From Vibrio cortegadensis (GTDB taxonomy: Bacteria; Pseudomonadota; Gammaproteobacteria; Enterobacterales; Vibrionaceae), in contig NZ_AP025472.1 in NCBI RefSeq assembly GCF_024347395.1, forward strand, positions 2,232,001 through 2,296,000: a DNA stretch of 64,000 nt. The letters run 5' to 3'. The notes under the pieces were generated by a model. It made no database searches, was not told the origin of the DNA, and saw only the letters and a program-made list of their open reading frames with translations. How positions within the stretch are numbered: the first letter of the stretch is position 1; the number at the start of each line of letters is the position of its first letter. The position numbers were made by a program, and so were the translations under genes. Positions 44,610-52,929 of the stretch are shown here, in pieces.

Positions 44610-44644
44610 AATATCAAACTGAGTTTGCCACCCAGTTTGATATT
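44610..44644 (-). other. strong hairpin between flgE and flgF
   Basis: Perfect 12-bp inverted repeat AATATCAAACTG / CAGTTTGATATT with an 11-base loop, 26 bases after the flgE stop. No T-tract follows on the minus strand, so it may protect the flgBCDE message end or be a partial terminator. Confidence 0.65.
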
Positions 44645-44669
44645 GTACCAATGATTGTTAACACTAGAA

Positions 44670-45974
44670 TTAACGGATTTGTAGGATATTTTGCTGCAGT
44701 TGGTTATGCACTTCAAGCGAACGAGAGTTTGCTTGGAAGTTACGCTGAGCTGAAATCAGGTCAACAAGCTCTTGAGTCATATCGATATTGGATTGCTCCA
44801 ATGTGCCGCTACTCACGCTACCGTACGAACCTTTGTTTGATTCACCCCAGATTTTAGCACCTGAAAGTTGAGTTGAATCCCACTGGGTTCCACCTTTTTT
44901 ATCAAGACCTTGCTCATTTGGCACTCGCACTAAACCAACACGGCCTAATGTGACAGATTCACCATTTGAGTAAGTCCCTAAAATGCTACCACGTTCATCA
45001 AAGTCAATTTTGCTCAAGAAACCCGTTGTTGCACCATCTTCATCAAACTTGGTGACTTCAAATGGAGCGGCAAATTGGGTCGCTTGATCTAAACCGAAAT
45101 TAAGAGTTTGAGTAACATCAGCACCATTCAAATTAATAGGGTTTGCACCAGCTCCGAGCGCTTCAGACACCATAGGAAGTCCACTATTTAATGAGGCTAA
45201 AGTACCATCATTATTGAACTTCATTGTGTGGCCAATATGCCCCGTAGCATTAGTAGCATCACCGCCAGTAATGTTGACTGGTTTCTCGCCTAGGTCGTCC
45301 GTTACTGTGTAGTAAGAGTTCCAAGTATTTGGCTGAGTTTGATCTTTAAGGTAATACGTCGTCATCTTGTACGATTGACCCATAGAGTCGTAAATCGTTG
45401 AAGATGTAGAACGGTTGTAAGAATCAGGGTCATTGAAATCAAATGCTGCCGGATCTTTCAAATCGCCATTTGCAGGTAAGTTAACACCTACATCAATATT
45501 CTCAGTTTGCTTTGGCTTACCAAATTCTGCAGGAATGTTTAATGGTTTCGGCTCGTAAGACGTCACTTCATCAGTATCAGGGTTTACGGTATAGCCTAAA
45601 AGATACTCTTCATTAGAGGTAACCATGTAGTTATCTTTATTTAGGTGGAAAGCGCCGTTACGAGTAAGCTCATTCGTCGTTGGTTCAAGTCGCTCTTTTG
45701 CTACTGCAAAGAAACCTGTACCGCTGATTCGTAAGTCCATTGGGTTATTCGTATAAATACTTGAACCTTCATGGAATTGTTGAGCTACTTTGTTCGCTTG
45801 AGCACCACCACCCGTGACTGTTTTAGAGTTCGTAAACAGTGAATTTGAATAAACATCGCCGAACTCCGCACGAGACTCTTTAAAGCCGAATGAGTTTGCG
45901 TTGGCAATGTTGTTACTGGTTGTGTTCAGATCTAACTGAGCTGCGGATAAACCGCTTAACGAAATATATGACAT
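44670..45974 (-). CDS. flgE: FlgE, hook protein
   Basis: A 434-residue hook subunit: MSYISLSGLSAAQLDLNTTS with SNNIANANSFGFKESRAEF at the start, a variable middle, and VDLISAQRNFQANSRSLEVH at the end. Last gene of flgBCDE, followed by a strong hairpin. Length is normal for Vibrio FlgE. Confidence 0.96.
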   Translation of the reverse strand: MSYISLSGLSAAQLDLNTTSNNIANANSFGFKESRAEFGDVYSNSLFTNSKTVTGGGAQANKVAQQFHEGSSIYTNNPMDLRISGTGFFAVAKERLEPTTNELTRNGAFHLNKDNYMVTSNEEYLLGYTVNPDTDEVTSYEPKPLNIPAEFGKPKQTENIDVGVNLPANGDLKDPAAFDFNDPDSYNRSTSSTIYDSMGQSYKMTTYYLKDQTQPNTWNSYYTVTDDLGEKPVNITGGDATNATGHIGHTMKFNNDGTLASLNSGLPMVSEALGAGANPINLNGADVTQTLNFGLDQATQFAAPFEVTKFDEDGATTGFLSKIDFDERGSILGTYSNGESVTLGRVGLVRVPNEQGLDKKGGTQWDSTQLSGAKIWGESNKGSYGSVSSGTLEQSNIDMTQELVDLISAQRNFQANSRSLEVHNQLQQNILQIR

Positions 45975-46019
45975 TCCAAAAATCTCCTAATCTAGCTAGC
46001 GTTATAACTCTATAAAGCG

Positions 46020-46733
46020 TTACGCTTTGCCAACTTCTAGTACTTCAGCAAGTCGAACTGGCGAAGGAAATCCAGCCAGATTGAGCAGTACGTTACCATC
46101 ACCTTTACCAAGAAGAACACTGTTCACGTTCGCATACGTTGATACGCCGAATTCAGCACTCTCTCCATCCAACAAACCTGCCGCTTTCACGTTATATTTG
46201 CCAGCTGGCAATGGATTACCGTTTTCATCTTTTCCGTCCCATTCAACACGAGTATCACCAGCAGTCTTAGCTCCAACGTCTAACGTACGAATTAATTGGC
46301 CCATCTCGTTCTCAACGCGTACAAATAAATTGTCCACTGCTTGAGGGAGTTTAACCATCGCCGCCATTCCGCCTTCTGCCTGCTTAATACCCGCAGCACC
46401 TGGAACAAGTACATCACGCCCTACTAATGAAGACGCCTGTAGTGCTTGGTTAGATGTCATTGATGAATTCAAGCTTTCAAACTGTGTATTCATTTTTCCA
46501 ATGCCATCAACCGTCGCAAATGAAGCCATTTGCGCAATCATTTGGTCATTGCTAACCGGCTTAAAAGGATCTTGTTGAGCAAGTTGCTTGGTGAGCAGAG
46601 ATAGAAAATCTTCTTGTTTAAGATCTTGTTTCCCCGTTGTCTCATCTGGCTTCTTGGTATTCTCTTGAAGGCTTTTTAGCTGATCAACATAGGACAAGCC
46701 GCTTTGTTGACCAATATTATTTATTCCGGCCAT
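46020..46733 (-). CDS. flgD: FlgD, hook-capping protein
   Basis: A 237-residue scaffold protein needed for hook assembly. The N-terminus has KQDLKQEDFLSLLTKQLAQQ and DPFKPVSNDQMIAQMASFAT, the FlgD signature; the C-terminal part has a FlgD Ig-like/Tudor region (VEWDGKDENGNPLPAGKYNV). It lies between flgC (17 bases) and flgE (45 bases). Confidence 0.96.
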   Translation of the reverse strand: MAGINNIGQQSGLSYVDQLKSLQENTKKPDETTGKQDLKQEDFLSLLTKQLAQQDPFKPVSNDQMIAQMASFATVDGIGKMNTQFESLNSSMTSNQALQASSLVGRDVLVPGAAGIKQAEGGMAAMVKLPQAVDNLFVRVENEMGQLIRTLDVGAKTAGDTRVEWDGKDENGNPLPAGKYNVKAAGLLDGESAEFGVSTYANVNSVLLGKGDGNVLLNLAGFPSPVRLAEVLEVGKA

Positions 46734-46750
46734 ACGCTACCCCCTGAACC

Positions 46751-47167
46751 TTATTGACCCATCTGCAGCGTACGCAGCAGCATCTGTTTACTTGAATCCG
46801 CTACTTGTACGTTCGTTTGGTACGCACGAGAAGCTGATATCATGTTTGCCATTTCTTCCATCACGTTAACGTTCGGTTTGTAAATAAAACCTTCGTCATT
46901 CGCTAATGGGTGATCCGGGTTATATTCTGCATTGAGTGGTTTATCACTTTCTACAATACCTAATACTTTCACTGGCACGTTATGGTCACGGTTATAACGC
47001 GCTTTACTTAATTCCGCACCAAACACCGCGTGGCGAGCTTTATAAGTGTCTTTAACAGAACTACTTACGCTGTCCGCGTTCGCTAAGTTACTAGAGGTTG
47101 TATTAAGACGAACTGATTCCGCACTCATGGCTGAACCTGTTACATTGAATACATTAAATAAGCTCAT
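46751..47167 (-). CDS. flgC: FlgC, proximal rod protein
   Basis: A 138-residue rod protein: MSLFNVFNVTGSAMSAESVR with NTTSSNLANADS, ending in NVNVMEEMANMISASRAYQT. It lies 4 bases after flgB, the standard pair. Confidence 0.96.
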   Translation of the reverse strand: MSLFNVFNVTGSAMSAESVRLNTTSSNLANADSVSSSVKDTYKARHAVFGAELSKARYNRDHNVPVKVLGIVESDKPLNAEYNPDHPLANDEGFIYKPNVNVMEEMANMISASRAYQTNVQVADSSKQMLLRTLQMGQ

Positions 47168-47171
47168 CTAA

Positions 47172-47567
47172 TTATTCCCCTTTAAGTGCTTTAGTTAAGT
47201 TCTTGAATTTACTTCCTAAGAAGTCAAGAGAGGCTTGGTGTCTAATTTGATTTTGCATAAACAAGTTACGCTCTAAATCAACATCAACTGTGTTGCCATC
47301 TCCAGTATCAGGCTGAGTAGGAACTCGATACAGTTTTTCCCCAGTCACTGTTGTAGAGGCAGAAATATGCCGACCGTCAGTTTCGCTAAGACCAATGCTT
47401 GCCCCTGAACTTGCCGCTTGCAGTGCTTTCTGAAAGTCCATTCCTTTTGCTTTAAAGCCAGGTGTGTTTGCTTGCGCGATATTGGTTGATATAACCTCAG
47501 CGTTGCGCTCACGTACACCAACCGTGTATTGGTGGATACCTAATGCTTTGTCAAAAGAAATAGCCAT
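47172..47567 (-). CDS. flgB: FlgB, proximal rod protein
   Basis: A 131-residue rod protein with ISTNIAQANTPGFKAKGMDF and the C-terminal FMQNQIRHQASLDFLGSKFK. First gene of flgBCDE, behind a sigma-54-like promoter. Confidence 0.96.
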   Translation of the reverse strand: MAISFDKALGIHQYTVGVRERNAEVISTNIAQANTPGFKAKGMDFQKALQAASSGASIGLSETDGRHISASTTVTGEKLYRVPTQPDTGDGNTVDVDLERNLFMQNQIRHQASLDFLGSKFKNLTKALKGE

Positions 47568-47608
47568 GTTTACCTCAACTTAAAGAACTGACCGTATAGT
47601 TAAATAAA

Positions 47609-47624
47609 AGCAATTAACGTACCA
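47609..47624 (-). promoter_or_regulatory. sigma-54 promoter of flgBCDE
   Basis: Minus strand reads TGGTACGTTAATTGCT, correctly spaced -24/-12 site with a leader of about 30 bases before the flgB ATG. Confidence 0.82.
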
Positions 47625-47786
47625 ACTTTTAAATCAATACTACTAATCTACATTTCATCTTCACTACTGATAAATATCTAGCAATAAATGAGCCATCTTG
47701 ACTTTAATTAAGATATGAGCCCACTTTAGTAGTCATCACTGAAAGAAAGGCATTGTTTGAGTATAGAAGGGATAAATTTGTTCAAA

Positions 47787-47816
47787 CGAAAAAAAACCTA
47801 GCAACAATGCTAGGCT
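47787..47816 (-). terminator. terminator of cheVR
   Basis: Stem CCTAGCA / TGCTAGG with a 4-base loop followed on the minus strand by eight T residues; 26 bases after the cheR stop. Confidence 0.88.
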
Positions 47817-47840
47817 TCTTATTGTATACGTCAGAGTCGA

Positions 47841-48668
47841 CTATTTCAGTTTATAAATAATTCCAGGGTTACATCGAACCATTTCAAACTTATCTGTTAA
47901 ACCAGTCAAAGACTCTGAAGCACCTAAAAGCAGGTAACCACCAGGATTAAGGCTATTTGCCATCTGGTTAAGTACTTGCGACTTCATCTCTGGTGAGAAG
48001 TAAATAAGAACATTACGGCAGAAGATAATGTCAAATTTACCAATTAATGCATAACTGTCCATCAAGTTTTGAGGACGAAAGTTAACCAGACGCTTCACAT
48101 TGTCTTTGATTTTCATTCGACCATCACCAGCGTCCTCAAAAAAGGTACGGCGACGTTCTGGAGATAAACCACGACCTAAAGCTAGATTGTCATAAACACC
48201 CGCACGACACATATCAAGCATGCTTGCAGAGATGTCAGTGGCAGTAATCGACACATTAGGTATCATTCCCGGCTTGCGAGCTTGAGTCTCTAAGATCGTC
48301 ATCCCCATCGAGTAAGGTTCTTGGCCCGAAGAGCTCGCCGCAGACCAAATCTTAATTGGGCGTTTATTTGCTGCCATTTCCGGTAATAACTTGTCAGCTA
48401 AAACAGCAAACGGATAAGTATCACGAAACCAAAGTGTTTCATTTGTCGTCATCGCATCAACAGCGGCAACTCGCAATTCACGATTTCTTCCGCTAACAAC
48501 ATCCCTTAGAAGAGTAGAAAGAGAGTCGAGTTTAAACTTAGTCACCAATGGACTTAAACGGCTTCTAACTAGGTATTGCTTGCTATCTCCAAGCACAATA
48601 CCGCACTGGGATTCTAAAAAACGACTAAAATCACGATATTCTTGATCACTTATAGTTATTGCAGTCAT
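47841..48668 (-). CDS. cheR: CheR, chemoreceptor glutamate methyltransferase
   Basis: A 275-residue SAM-dependent methyltransferase: an N-terminal helical domain, then IKIWSAASSSGQEPYSMGMT (SAM-binding), VSITATDISASML and FDIIFCRNVLIYFSPEMKSQ. It methylates receptors, opposing CheB. It lies 11 bases after cheV; the cheV-cheR pair beside flgA is the Vibrio arrangement. Confidence 0.96.
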   Translation of the reverse strand: MTAITISDQEYRDFSRFLESQCGIVLGDSKQYLVRSRLSPLVTKFKLDSLSTLLRDVVSGRNRELRVAAVDAMTTNETLWFRDTYPFAVLADKLLPEMAANKRPIKIWSAASSSGQEPYSMGMTILETQARKPGMIPNVSITATDISASMLDMCRAGVYDNLALGRGLSPERRRTFFEDAGDGRMKIKDNVKRLVNFRPQNLMDSYALIGKFDIIFCRNVLIYFSPEMKSQVLNQMANSLNPGGYLLLGASESLTGLTDKFEMVRCNPGIIYKLK

Positions 48669-48679
48669 TAATGTCTCTT

Positions 48680-49600
48680 TTAATTAGTTAATGCAGTTTT
48701 CACTGCTGTACCAAGCTCATCCGGGTTAAATTTCGCTATAAATGAGTTTGCACCCACCCTTTCAACCATTGCTTGGTTAAATACGCCACTAAGTGAAGAG
48801 TGAAGTATGACGTATAAATCTTTTAAATGCGGATTTCGTCTAATCTCTGCCGTTAGCGTGTAGCCGTCCATTTCTGGCATTTCTATATCCGAGATAACTA
48901 ACGATATTTGCTCGTATATACTACCTTCTTCAGCCATTTCAATCAGCTTTTCATAAGCTTCTTTACCATCTTTAACCGATATAACTTCAAACCCTATCCC
49001 TTCAATCGCTCTTTGCACTTGTTTACGAGCAACCGTTGAGTCATCGGCAATTAAGATTCGGCGAACTTTTTCTTGTTCAACTTGAGCAATCTCTTCAACA
49101 AGGTCGGTATCCATCGTCTCATCAGCAGGTGAAATCTCCATTAAGATTTTTTCTACATCTAAAATTTCTACCAACTCATTATCAATATTTGTCACAGCGG
49201 TTAGGTAATTGGCTTTGCCCGCTCCGTCTGGCGGTGGCAAGATAGATTCCCAGTGCATATTAATAATTCGCTCGACAGAACTCACAAGGAAACCTTGAAT
49301 AGTACGGTTGAACTCAGAAATAACAACAAAGCACTTATCTATATCTGTTGTAGGACGACCACCTATTGCGGCACTCAAGTCAATCACGGAAATAGTTTGA
49401 CCGCGAATATGTGCCAAGCCTTTAACCAGCGGATGCAAGTTTGGCATTGAAGTAAGCTTAGGGCATTGAAGTACTTCTTTTACTTTAAATACATTGATAC
49501 CGTAACGTTGTCGTCCCATTAGACGAAACGTTAAAAGTTCCAATCGGTTTTGACCAACAAGTTGCGTACGCTGATTCACTGAATCAAGAACACCCGTCAT
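48680..49600 (-). CDS. cheV: CheV, CheW-receiver fusion coupling protein
   Basis: A 306-residue protein with an N-terminal CheW domain (ELLTFRLMGRQRYGINVFKV, HIRGQTISVIDLSAAIGGRP) and a C-terminal receiver domain (RRILIADDSTVARKQV, LVISDIEMPEMDGYTLTAEI). It couples receptors to CheA and may buffer phosphate. It is divergent from flgA across 35-77 bases depending on the flgA start. Confidence 0.95.
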   Translation of the reverse strand: MTGVLDSVNQRTQLVGQNRLELLTFRLMGRQRYGINVFKVKEVLQCPKLTSMPNLHPLVKGLAHIRGQTISVIDLSAAIGGRPTTDIDKCFVVISEFNRTIQGFLVSSVERIINMHWESILPPPDGAGKANYLTAVTNIDNELVEILDVEKILMEISPADETMDTDLVEEIAQVEQEKVRRILIADDSTVARKQVQRAIEGIGFEVISVKDGKEAYEKLIEMAEEGSIYEQISLVISDIEMPEMDGYTLTAEIRRNPHLKDLYVILHSSLSGVFNQAMVERVGANSFIAKFNPDELGTAVKTALTN

Positions 49601-49635
49601 AAGCTCATCTCCATCTCAAACTTTTTATCTCAAAA

Positions 49636-50424
49636 ATGATAGTCTATTATCGTCTACGTGAAGAACAGAGAAACAGAATGGCATATTATATGAATAATTT
49701 AGATCCATTTTCCATCACTAAGTGTAGAGCTTTCTATAAAACTTTTGTTAAGTCTATCGGCATTTTATTCGTTTTGTTTAGTTTTTTCTCCCACGCGGCT
49801 ACAGAACAACAAATTGAATTGATCCAGAAAGCTGCTGAAAATCACATTTTCGATACAATTCAGCAACCACCAGGGGGGGAACTATCAGTACAAGCGGCAA
49901 ATATTGATTCTCGAGTGAAGGCGAGTGATTGCCCTCAACCGCTCAAAACTAGTGCCTCAAATTCTAGCAATTCTACCAGTAACATCAATGTTCTTGTGCA
50001 ATGCGAAGCAGATAACTGGCGAATATATGTGCCTGTTCGTTTATCCATTTCCGTTCCGCTCGTCACCGCGACCCGATCACTCTCTCGTGGGGACTTGATC
50101 AGCCAAAGCGATCTCACTATGGGCATGATAGAACTGCACCGCTTTAGACGCCAAGGGTTTTCGGATCCTAAGCTTGTTATTGGCGCAAAATTGAAAAAAA
50201 GTATTCGCCCAGGAGAGGTTGTTGAGCGTGGCGATGTCTGCATTGTGTGTCGAAATGAAAAAGTGGTAATAAGAGCCGTCAAATCTGGAATGACTATCAC
50301 AACTAAAGGAACCTCTCTTCAGGACGGGTCAACGGGTGATCAGGTCCGGGTGAAAAATGATACATCTAAGCGTATAATTGATGGGCAAGTGACAGGGATT
50401 GCTGAAGTCACTATCTATTTTTAA
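49636..50424 (+). CDS. flgA: FlgA, P-ring assembly chaperone
   Basis: A periplasmic chaperone of up to 262 residues; an SAF-type domain is visible in the C-terminal half (LVTATRSLSRGDLISQSDLT, IRPGEVVERGDV) and the end reads VTGIAEVTIYF. The signal peptide is around IGILFVLFSFFSHAA. The start is unsure: ATGs at 49636, 49678 and 49690 are all in frame, and none has a strong ribosome-binding site; a start at 49678 or 49690 gives a more usual signal peptide. It helps FlgI form the P ring. Confidence 0.92.
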   Translation: MIVYYRLREEQRNRMAYYMNNLDPFSITKCRAFYKTFVKSIGILFVLFSFFSHAATEQQIELIQKAAENHIFDTIQQPPGGELSVQAANIDSRVKASDCPQPLKTSASNSSNSTSNINVLVQCEADNWRIYVPVRLSISVPLVTATRSLSRGDLISQSDLTMGMIELHRFRRQGFSDPKLVIGAKLKKSIRPGEVVERGDVCIVCRNEKVVIRAVKSGMTITTKGTSLQDGSTGDQVRVKNDTSKRIIDGQVTGIAEVTIYF

Positions 50425-50552
50425 TCTCTAAAAGCTTTATTTTTATGCTTAAAGTGCAATTTGTTTGCTATTTAACTCGTTGTCGTTCAATAAAAAAGCA
50501 ATTAAATTATTCTATTTAAGATATGATGATTAAATAATCACTAAAAAAAGGC

Positions 50553-50579
50553 TAAAGTATTCCTTCCTGACGTCGATAT
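50553..50579 (+). promoter_or_regulatory. sigma-28 promoter of flgMN
   Basis: TAAA, 15 bases, then GTCGATAT (consensus GCCGATAA, two differences), about 40 bases upstream of the flgM ATG. flgMN is a class IV FliA-dependent unit in V. cholerae, giving FliA control of its own anti-sigma factor. Confidence 0.7.
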
Positions 50580-50619
50580 TGACTGTACAGGTTTCTAAAT
50601 TCGTAAGTAAGGCTCTTAT

Positions 50620-50940
50620 ATGGCAGGTATTGATAACATACGTTCCGGGCAACCCATGACGACGACAAATCGTAGTTCTGCACGCGCAGAATCGAATGCA
50701 TCAAGTCGCTCGGAATCTGCACCTAAAGCAACGGGTAAACAAGACGAAGTATCGCTAAGCCAGCAAGGCAAAGCGATTGGTCAACTTCACCAACAAATGG
50801 CATCTCAACCGAGTTTTGATAGTGCTAAGGTAGCAGCAATTAAAGAAGCTATTTCTAATGGATCTTACAGCGTAGATCCAGAAAAACTGGCTGATAACAT
50901 GATGAAATTTGAAAATGAATTTTCAGGGCTTGAAGCCTAA
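50620..50940 (+). CDS. flgM: FlgM, anti-sigma-28 factor
   Basis: A 106-residue, mostly disordered protein. The C-terminal FliA-binding half is recognisable: DEVSLSQQGKAIGQLHQQMA, FDSAKVAAIKEAISNGSYSV and DPEKLADNMMKFE. It is exported through the flagellum (the sheathed polar filament in Vibrio) to release FliA. It precedes flgN by 19 bases. Confidence 0.95.
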   Translation: MAGIDNIRSGQPMTTTNRSSARAESNASSRSESAPKATGKQDEVSLSQQGKAIGQLHQQMASQPSFDSAKVAAIKEAISNGSYSVDPEKLADNMMKFENEFSGLEA

Positions 50941-50959
50941 TCGAGGCTGATAATAAACG

Positions 50960-51385
50960 ATGGCGACTTTAACTGATCTAGTCAATTATCAACTCAAGAA
51001 TGCTCAGGACCTGTCTGAACATCTTGATCTTGAAAAAATTGCGATCACTAGCCGTGTATCCGTTGATATTGAACGCATCGCAAAAGAAAAAGTGACTCTA
51101 ATTAGTCAGCTAAGACAGACTGATCAACGAATTGCATCACACACCAATGTTGCAGAGCTTAAAGAAGACCCAGCACTTGCTGAAATGGTCTCTCTTATTC
51201 AATCTATTATTCATGATTGTCAACAAGCGAATAGTGCGAATGGTGAAGCCCTACAAAGAGCACAATTAAGTTTCAATAAACTGAATAACTTGATGCAGCA
51301 AAGCCAAGGCAAAGTTGGTATGACCTATAATGCAGGAGGCCAAACAAACTCGGTTTCCACCCTAGGCACCAACATTAAAGCATAA
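50960..51385 (+). CDS. flgN: FlgN, chaperone for FlgK and FlgL
   Basis: A 141-residue helical protein starting MATLTDLVNYQLKNAQDLSE, with coiled-coil character through the middle. Position after flgM and size fit FlgN, the export chaperone of the hook-junction proteins. Followed by a strong terminator. Confidence 0.9.
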   Translation: MATLTDLVNYQLKNAQDLSEHLDLEKIAITSRVSVDIERIAKEKVTLISQLRQTDQRIASHTNVAELKEDPALAEMVSLIQSIIHDCQQANSANGEALQRAQLSFNKLNNLMQQSQGKVGMTYNAGGQTNSVSTLGTNIKA

Positions 51386-51493
51386 GCGACTACTTAAGCG
51401 TCTAAAGTATAATCGTTCAAAGCTGAATAATTCAAAACTAAATACCAGACGCAAAAGCTCATCAGCAATGCTAGAGCATTAAAATAAGAACAT

Positions 51494-51521
51494 AAAAAAG
51501 CGGCTTTGATAGCCGCTTTTT
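51494..51521 (+). terminator. terminator of flgMN
   Basis: Stem AAAAAGCGGCT / AGCCGCTTTTT with a 5-base loop (TTGAT), about 110 bases after the flgN stop. The symmetric A/T tracts let it also stop flgOP read-through from the other side. Confidence 0.88.
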
Positions 51522-51667
51522 GCCGTCTGTACAGTTTCACATAAATCGGACATAACCGTTATATGGCTAATTGGTTCTCTGGAGAAAAACGTAAACTAGC
51601 CTATATTGCTACTGGTTGACTGATTCAAACTGGAACCATACTTTGGTTCATCTATCTATTTATATTT

Positions 51668-52099
51668 CTAAAACAGAGTTTGTCTACGGTTATCTGGTAC
51701 TTGTTGTACTTCACCATAATCACGTAGCTTATCCATTTTACGAATATCAAGTTTCAGCTCAGTCACATAACTATCGCCTACCGGATAACTTCTCAACACT
51801 TCAGCACCTCGAATGACACCATCAACGGCACCTGATGTTGCTTCTGTACCTAAGCGTTGGTCTTGTAGCTCTGCACGCCCACTGACTCGCATGCCGTAGA
51901 CTTGTTCAGCAAGCTCACGGTAAGCATCCAGTTTTGACGCTCTCATTGCTCTTACTCGTCTCTCTTCATCCGTTCTACCGCTTTGCTCGCTAATGCTGGC
52001 ATAACCGACCGCGACAAGAACTTCATCTTCACGCATTGTTTGCAATGGCTGACAACCCACGAGGATCAAAACAAATATTAGAGATATAACTTTTTTCAT
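51668..52099 (-). CDS. flgP: FlgP, outer-membrane lipoprotein of the Vibrio flagellar disk
   Basis: About 143 residues from the ATG at 52099; an in-frame TTG at 52105 is less likely. The signal peptide ends in the lipobox LVGC. The mature part (VAVGYASISEQSGRTDEERR, MRASKLDAYRELAEQVYGMR) is LPP20/FlgP-like. In V. cholerae FlgP is needed for motility and forms the outer membrane-associated disk with FlgO and FlgT. It lies 9 bases after flgO. Confidence 0.93.
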   Translation of the reverse strand: MKKVISLIFVLILVGCQPLQTMREDEVLVAVGYASISEQSGRTDEERRVRAMRASKLDAYRELAEQVYGMRVSGRAELQDQRLGTEATSGAVDGVIRGAEVLRSYPVGDSYVTELKLDIRKMDKLRDYGEVQQVPDNRRQTLF

Positions 52100-52108
52100 A
52101 ACCAATAC

Positions 52109-52744
52109 CTATGGACGAAGAATAACAGTATAAGGCTGCTTCATTCTTGGATCAGAGCGGATAATAACGCCATCCTGAGTTCTAATACTATTCAGTGTAT
52201 CTAAATCACGGCCAATTCTGTCCGCAGGAAGGAAACCTTGTGCCGTAGCCACAACAATTCTAGTTTGCATACCCACGACTCGGGCATTGACCAAAACACC
52301 ACCCTCTTGGCGTAACATTGTTCCGGTCAAAATATATTGGATATCTTGCTCTTGCGCGAGATCTTTCCAATCTCGGCTCAAAGCAAAGTCACCCTGTTGG
52401 GTCACTTGAATCGACCCTGTCGCTTTAAAGTCAACGACCTTAAAACCGCGGCGTTGCAATTGATGGATAAAGCCTTCAGACACTGAGTTGCCAAGCCAGT
52501 TTGTCGCATCCATACTTTGCAGATCAACAAAAGAGGTCACTGCTATAGGTGTACGCGCAGACACGCTTGTGTTTGATATCATTAGCTCTTCAGTCATACT
52601 CTCGACGAAGAAATCCATAGTATGTCGGGGGGTATCCATCAGCATGAACTGACTACCCGAATACGGTTCTTTACCATTATATATCGGTGAATAGGCACAT
52701 GACGTCAATAACATCACAGTTGCCATTATAAGCCACTTTTTCAT
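52109..52744 (-). CDS. flgO: FlgO, outer-membrane lipoprotein of the Vibrio flagellum
   Basis: A 211-residue lipoprotein with lipobox LLTSC at the N-terminus and a FlgO domain (ITSFVDL-type PIAVTSFVDLQSMDATNWLG, IQYILTGTMLRQEGGVLVNA). FlgO and FlgP act together at the LP ring in V. cholerae. First gene of flgOP; GGAGAG lies 7 bases before its ATG. Confidence 0.92.
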   Translation of the reverse strand: MKKWLIMATVMLLTSCAYSPIYNGKEPYSGSQFMLMDTPRHTMDFFVESMTEELMISNTSVSARTPIAVTSFVDLQSMDATNWLGNSVSEGFIHQLQRRGFKVVDFKATGSIQVTQQGDFALSRDWKDLAQEQDIQYILTGTMLRQEGGVLVNARVVGMQTRIVVATAQGFLPADRIGRDLDTLNSIRTQDGVIIRSDPRMKQPYTVILRP

Positions 52745-52764
52745 TCTCTTACTCTCCAGATAAA

Positions 52765-52780
52765 TGCTAGTGCTTTGCCC
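52765..52780 (-). promoter_or_regulatory. possible sigma-54 promoter of flgOP
   Basis: Minus strand reads GGGCAAAGCACTAGCA, keeping GG and GC at the -24/-12 distance but with a weaker -12 box (TAGC). The leader would be only about 10 bases. Tentative; flgOP is reported as sigma-54-dependent in V. cholerae. Confidence 0.4.
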
Positions 52781-52825
52781 AATATCTCTTTGTATACATT
52801 ACTCTCTCTTAATGAATTACAATAT

Positions 52826-52841
52826 TGGAACGTTCTTTGCT
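52826..52841 (+). promoter_or_regulatory. sigma-54 promoter of flgT
   Basis: TGGAACGTTCTTTGCT, correct -24/-12 spacing and a full TTGC -12 box. The predicted start site (about 52852) lies after the upstream ATG at 52825, which supports the flgT start at 52930. Confidence 0.78.
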
Positions 52842-52929
52842 TTTCATAAATTGTCGAATTAAGAAAAGCAGCACCGAAATCAGCTACAGAAACCTAAAGC
52901 AATATTTATACCCAACTGGTAATAATCGA

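Noticed and set aside
49647..49654. GACGATAA on the minus strand upstream of cheV as a sigma-28 -10 box
   Set aside because: No TAAA-like -35 at 15 bases; the match is the -10 half only, so I do not call a cheV promoter.
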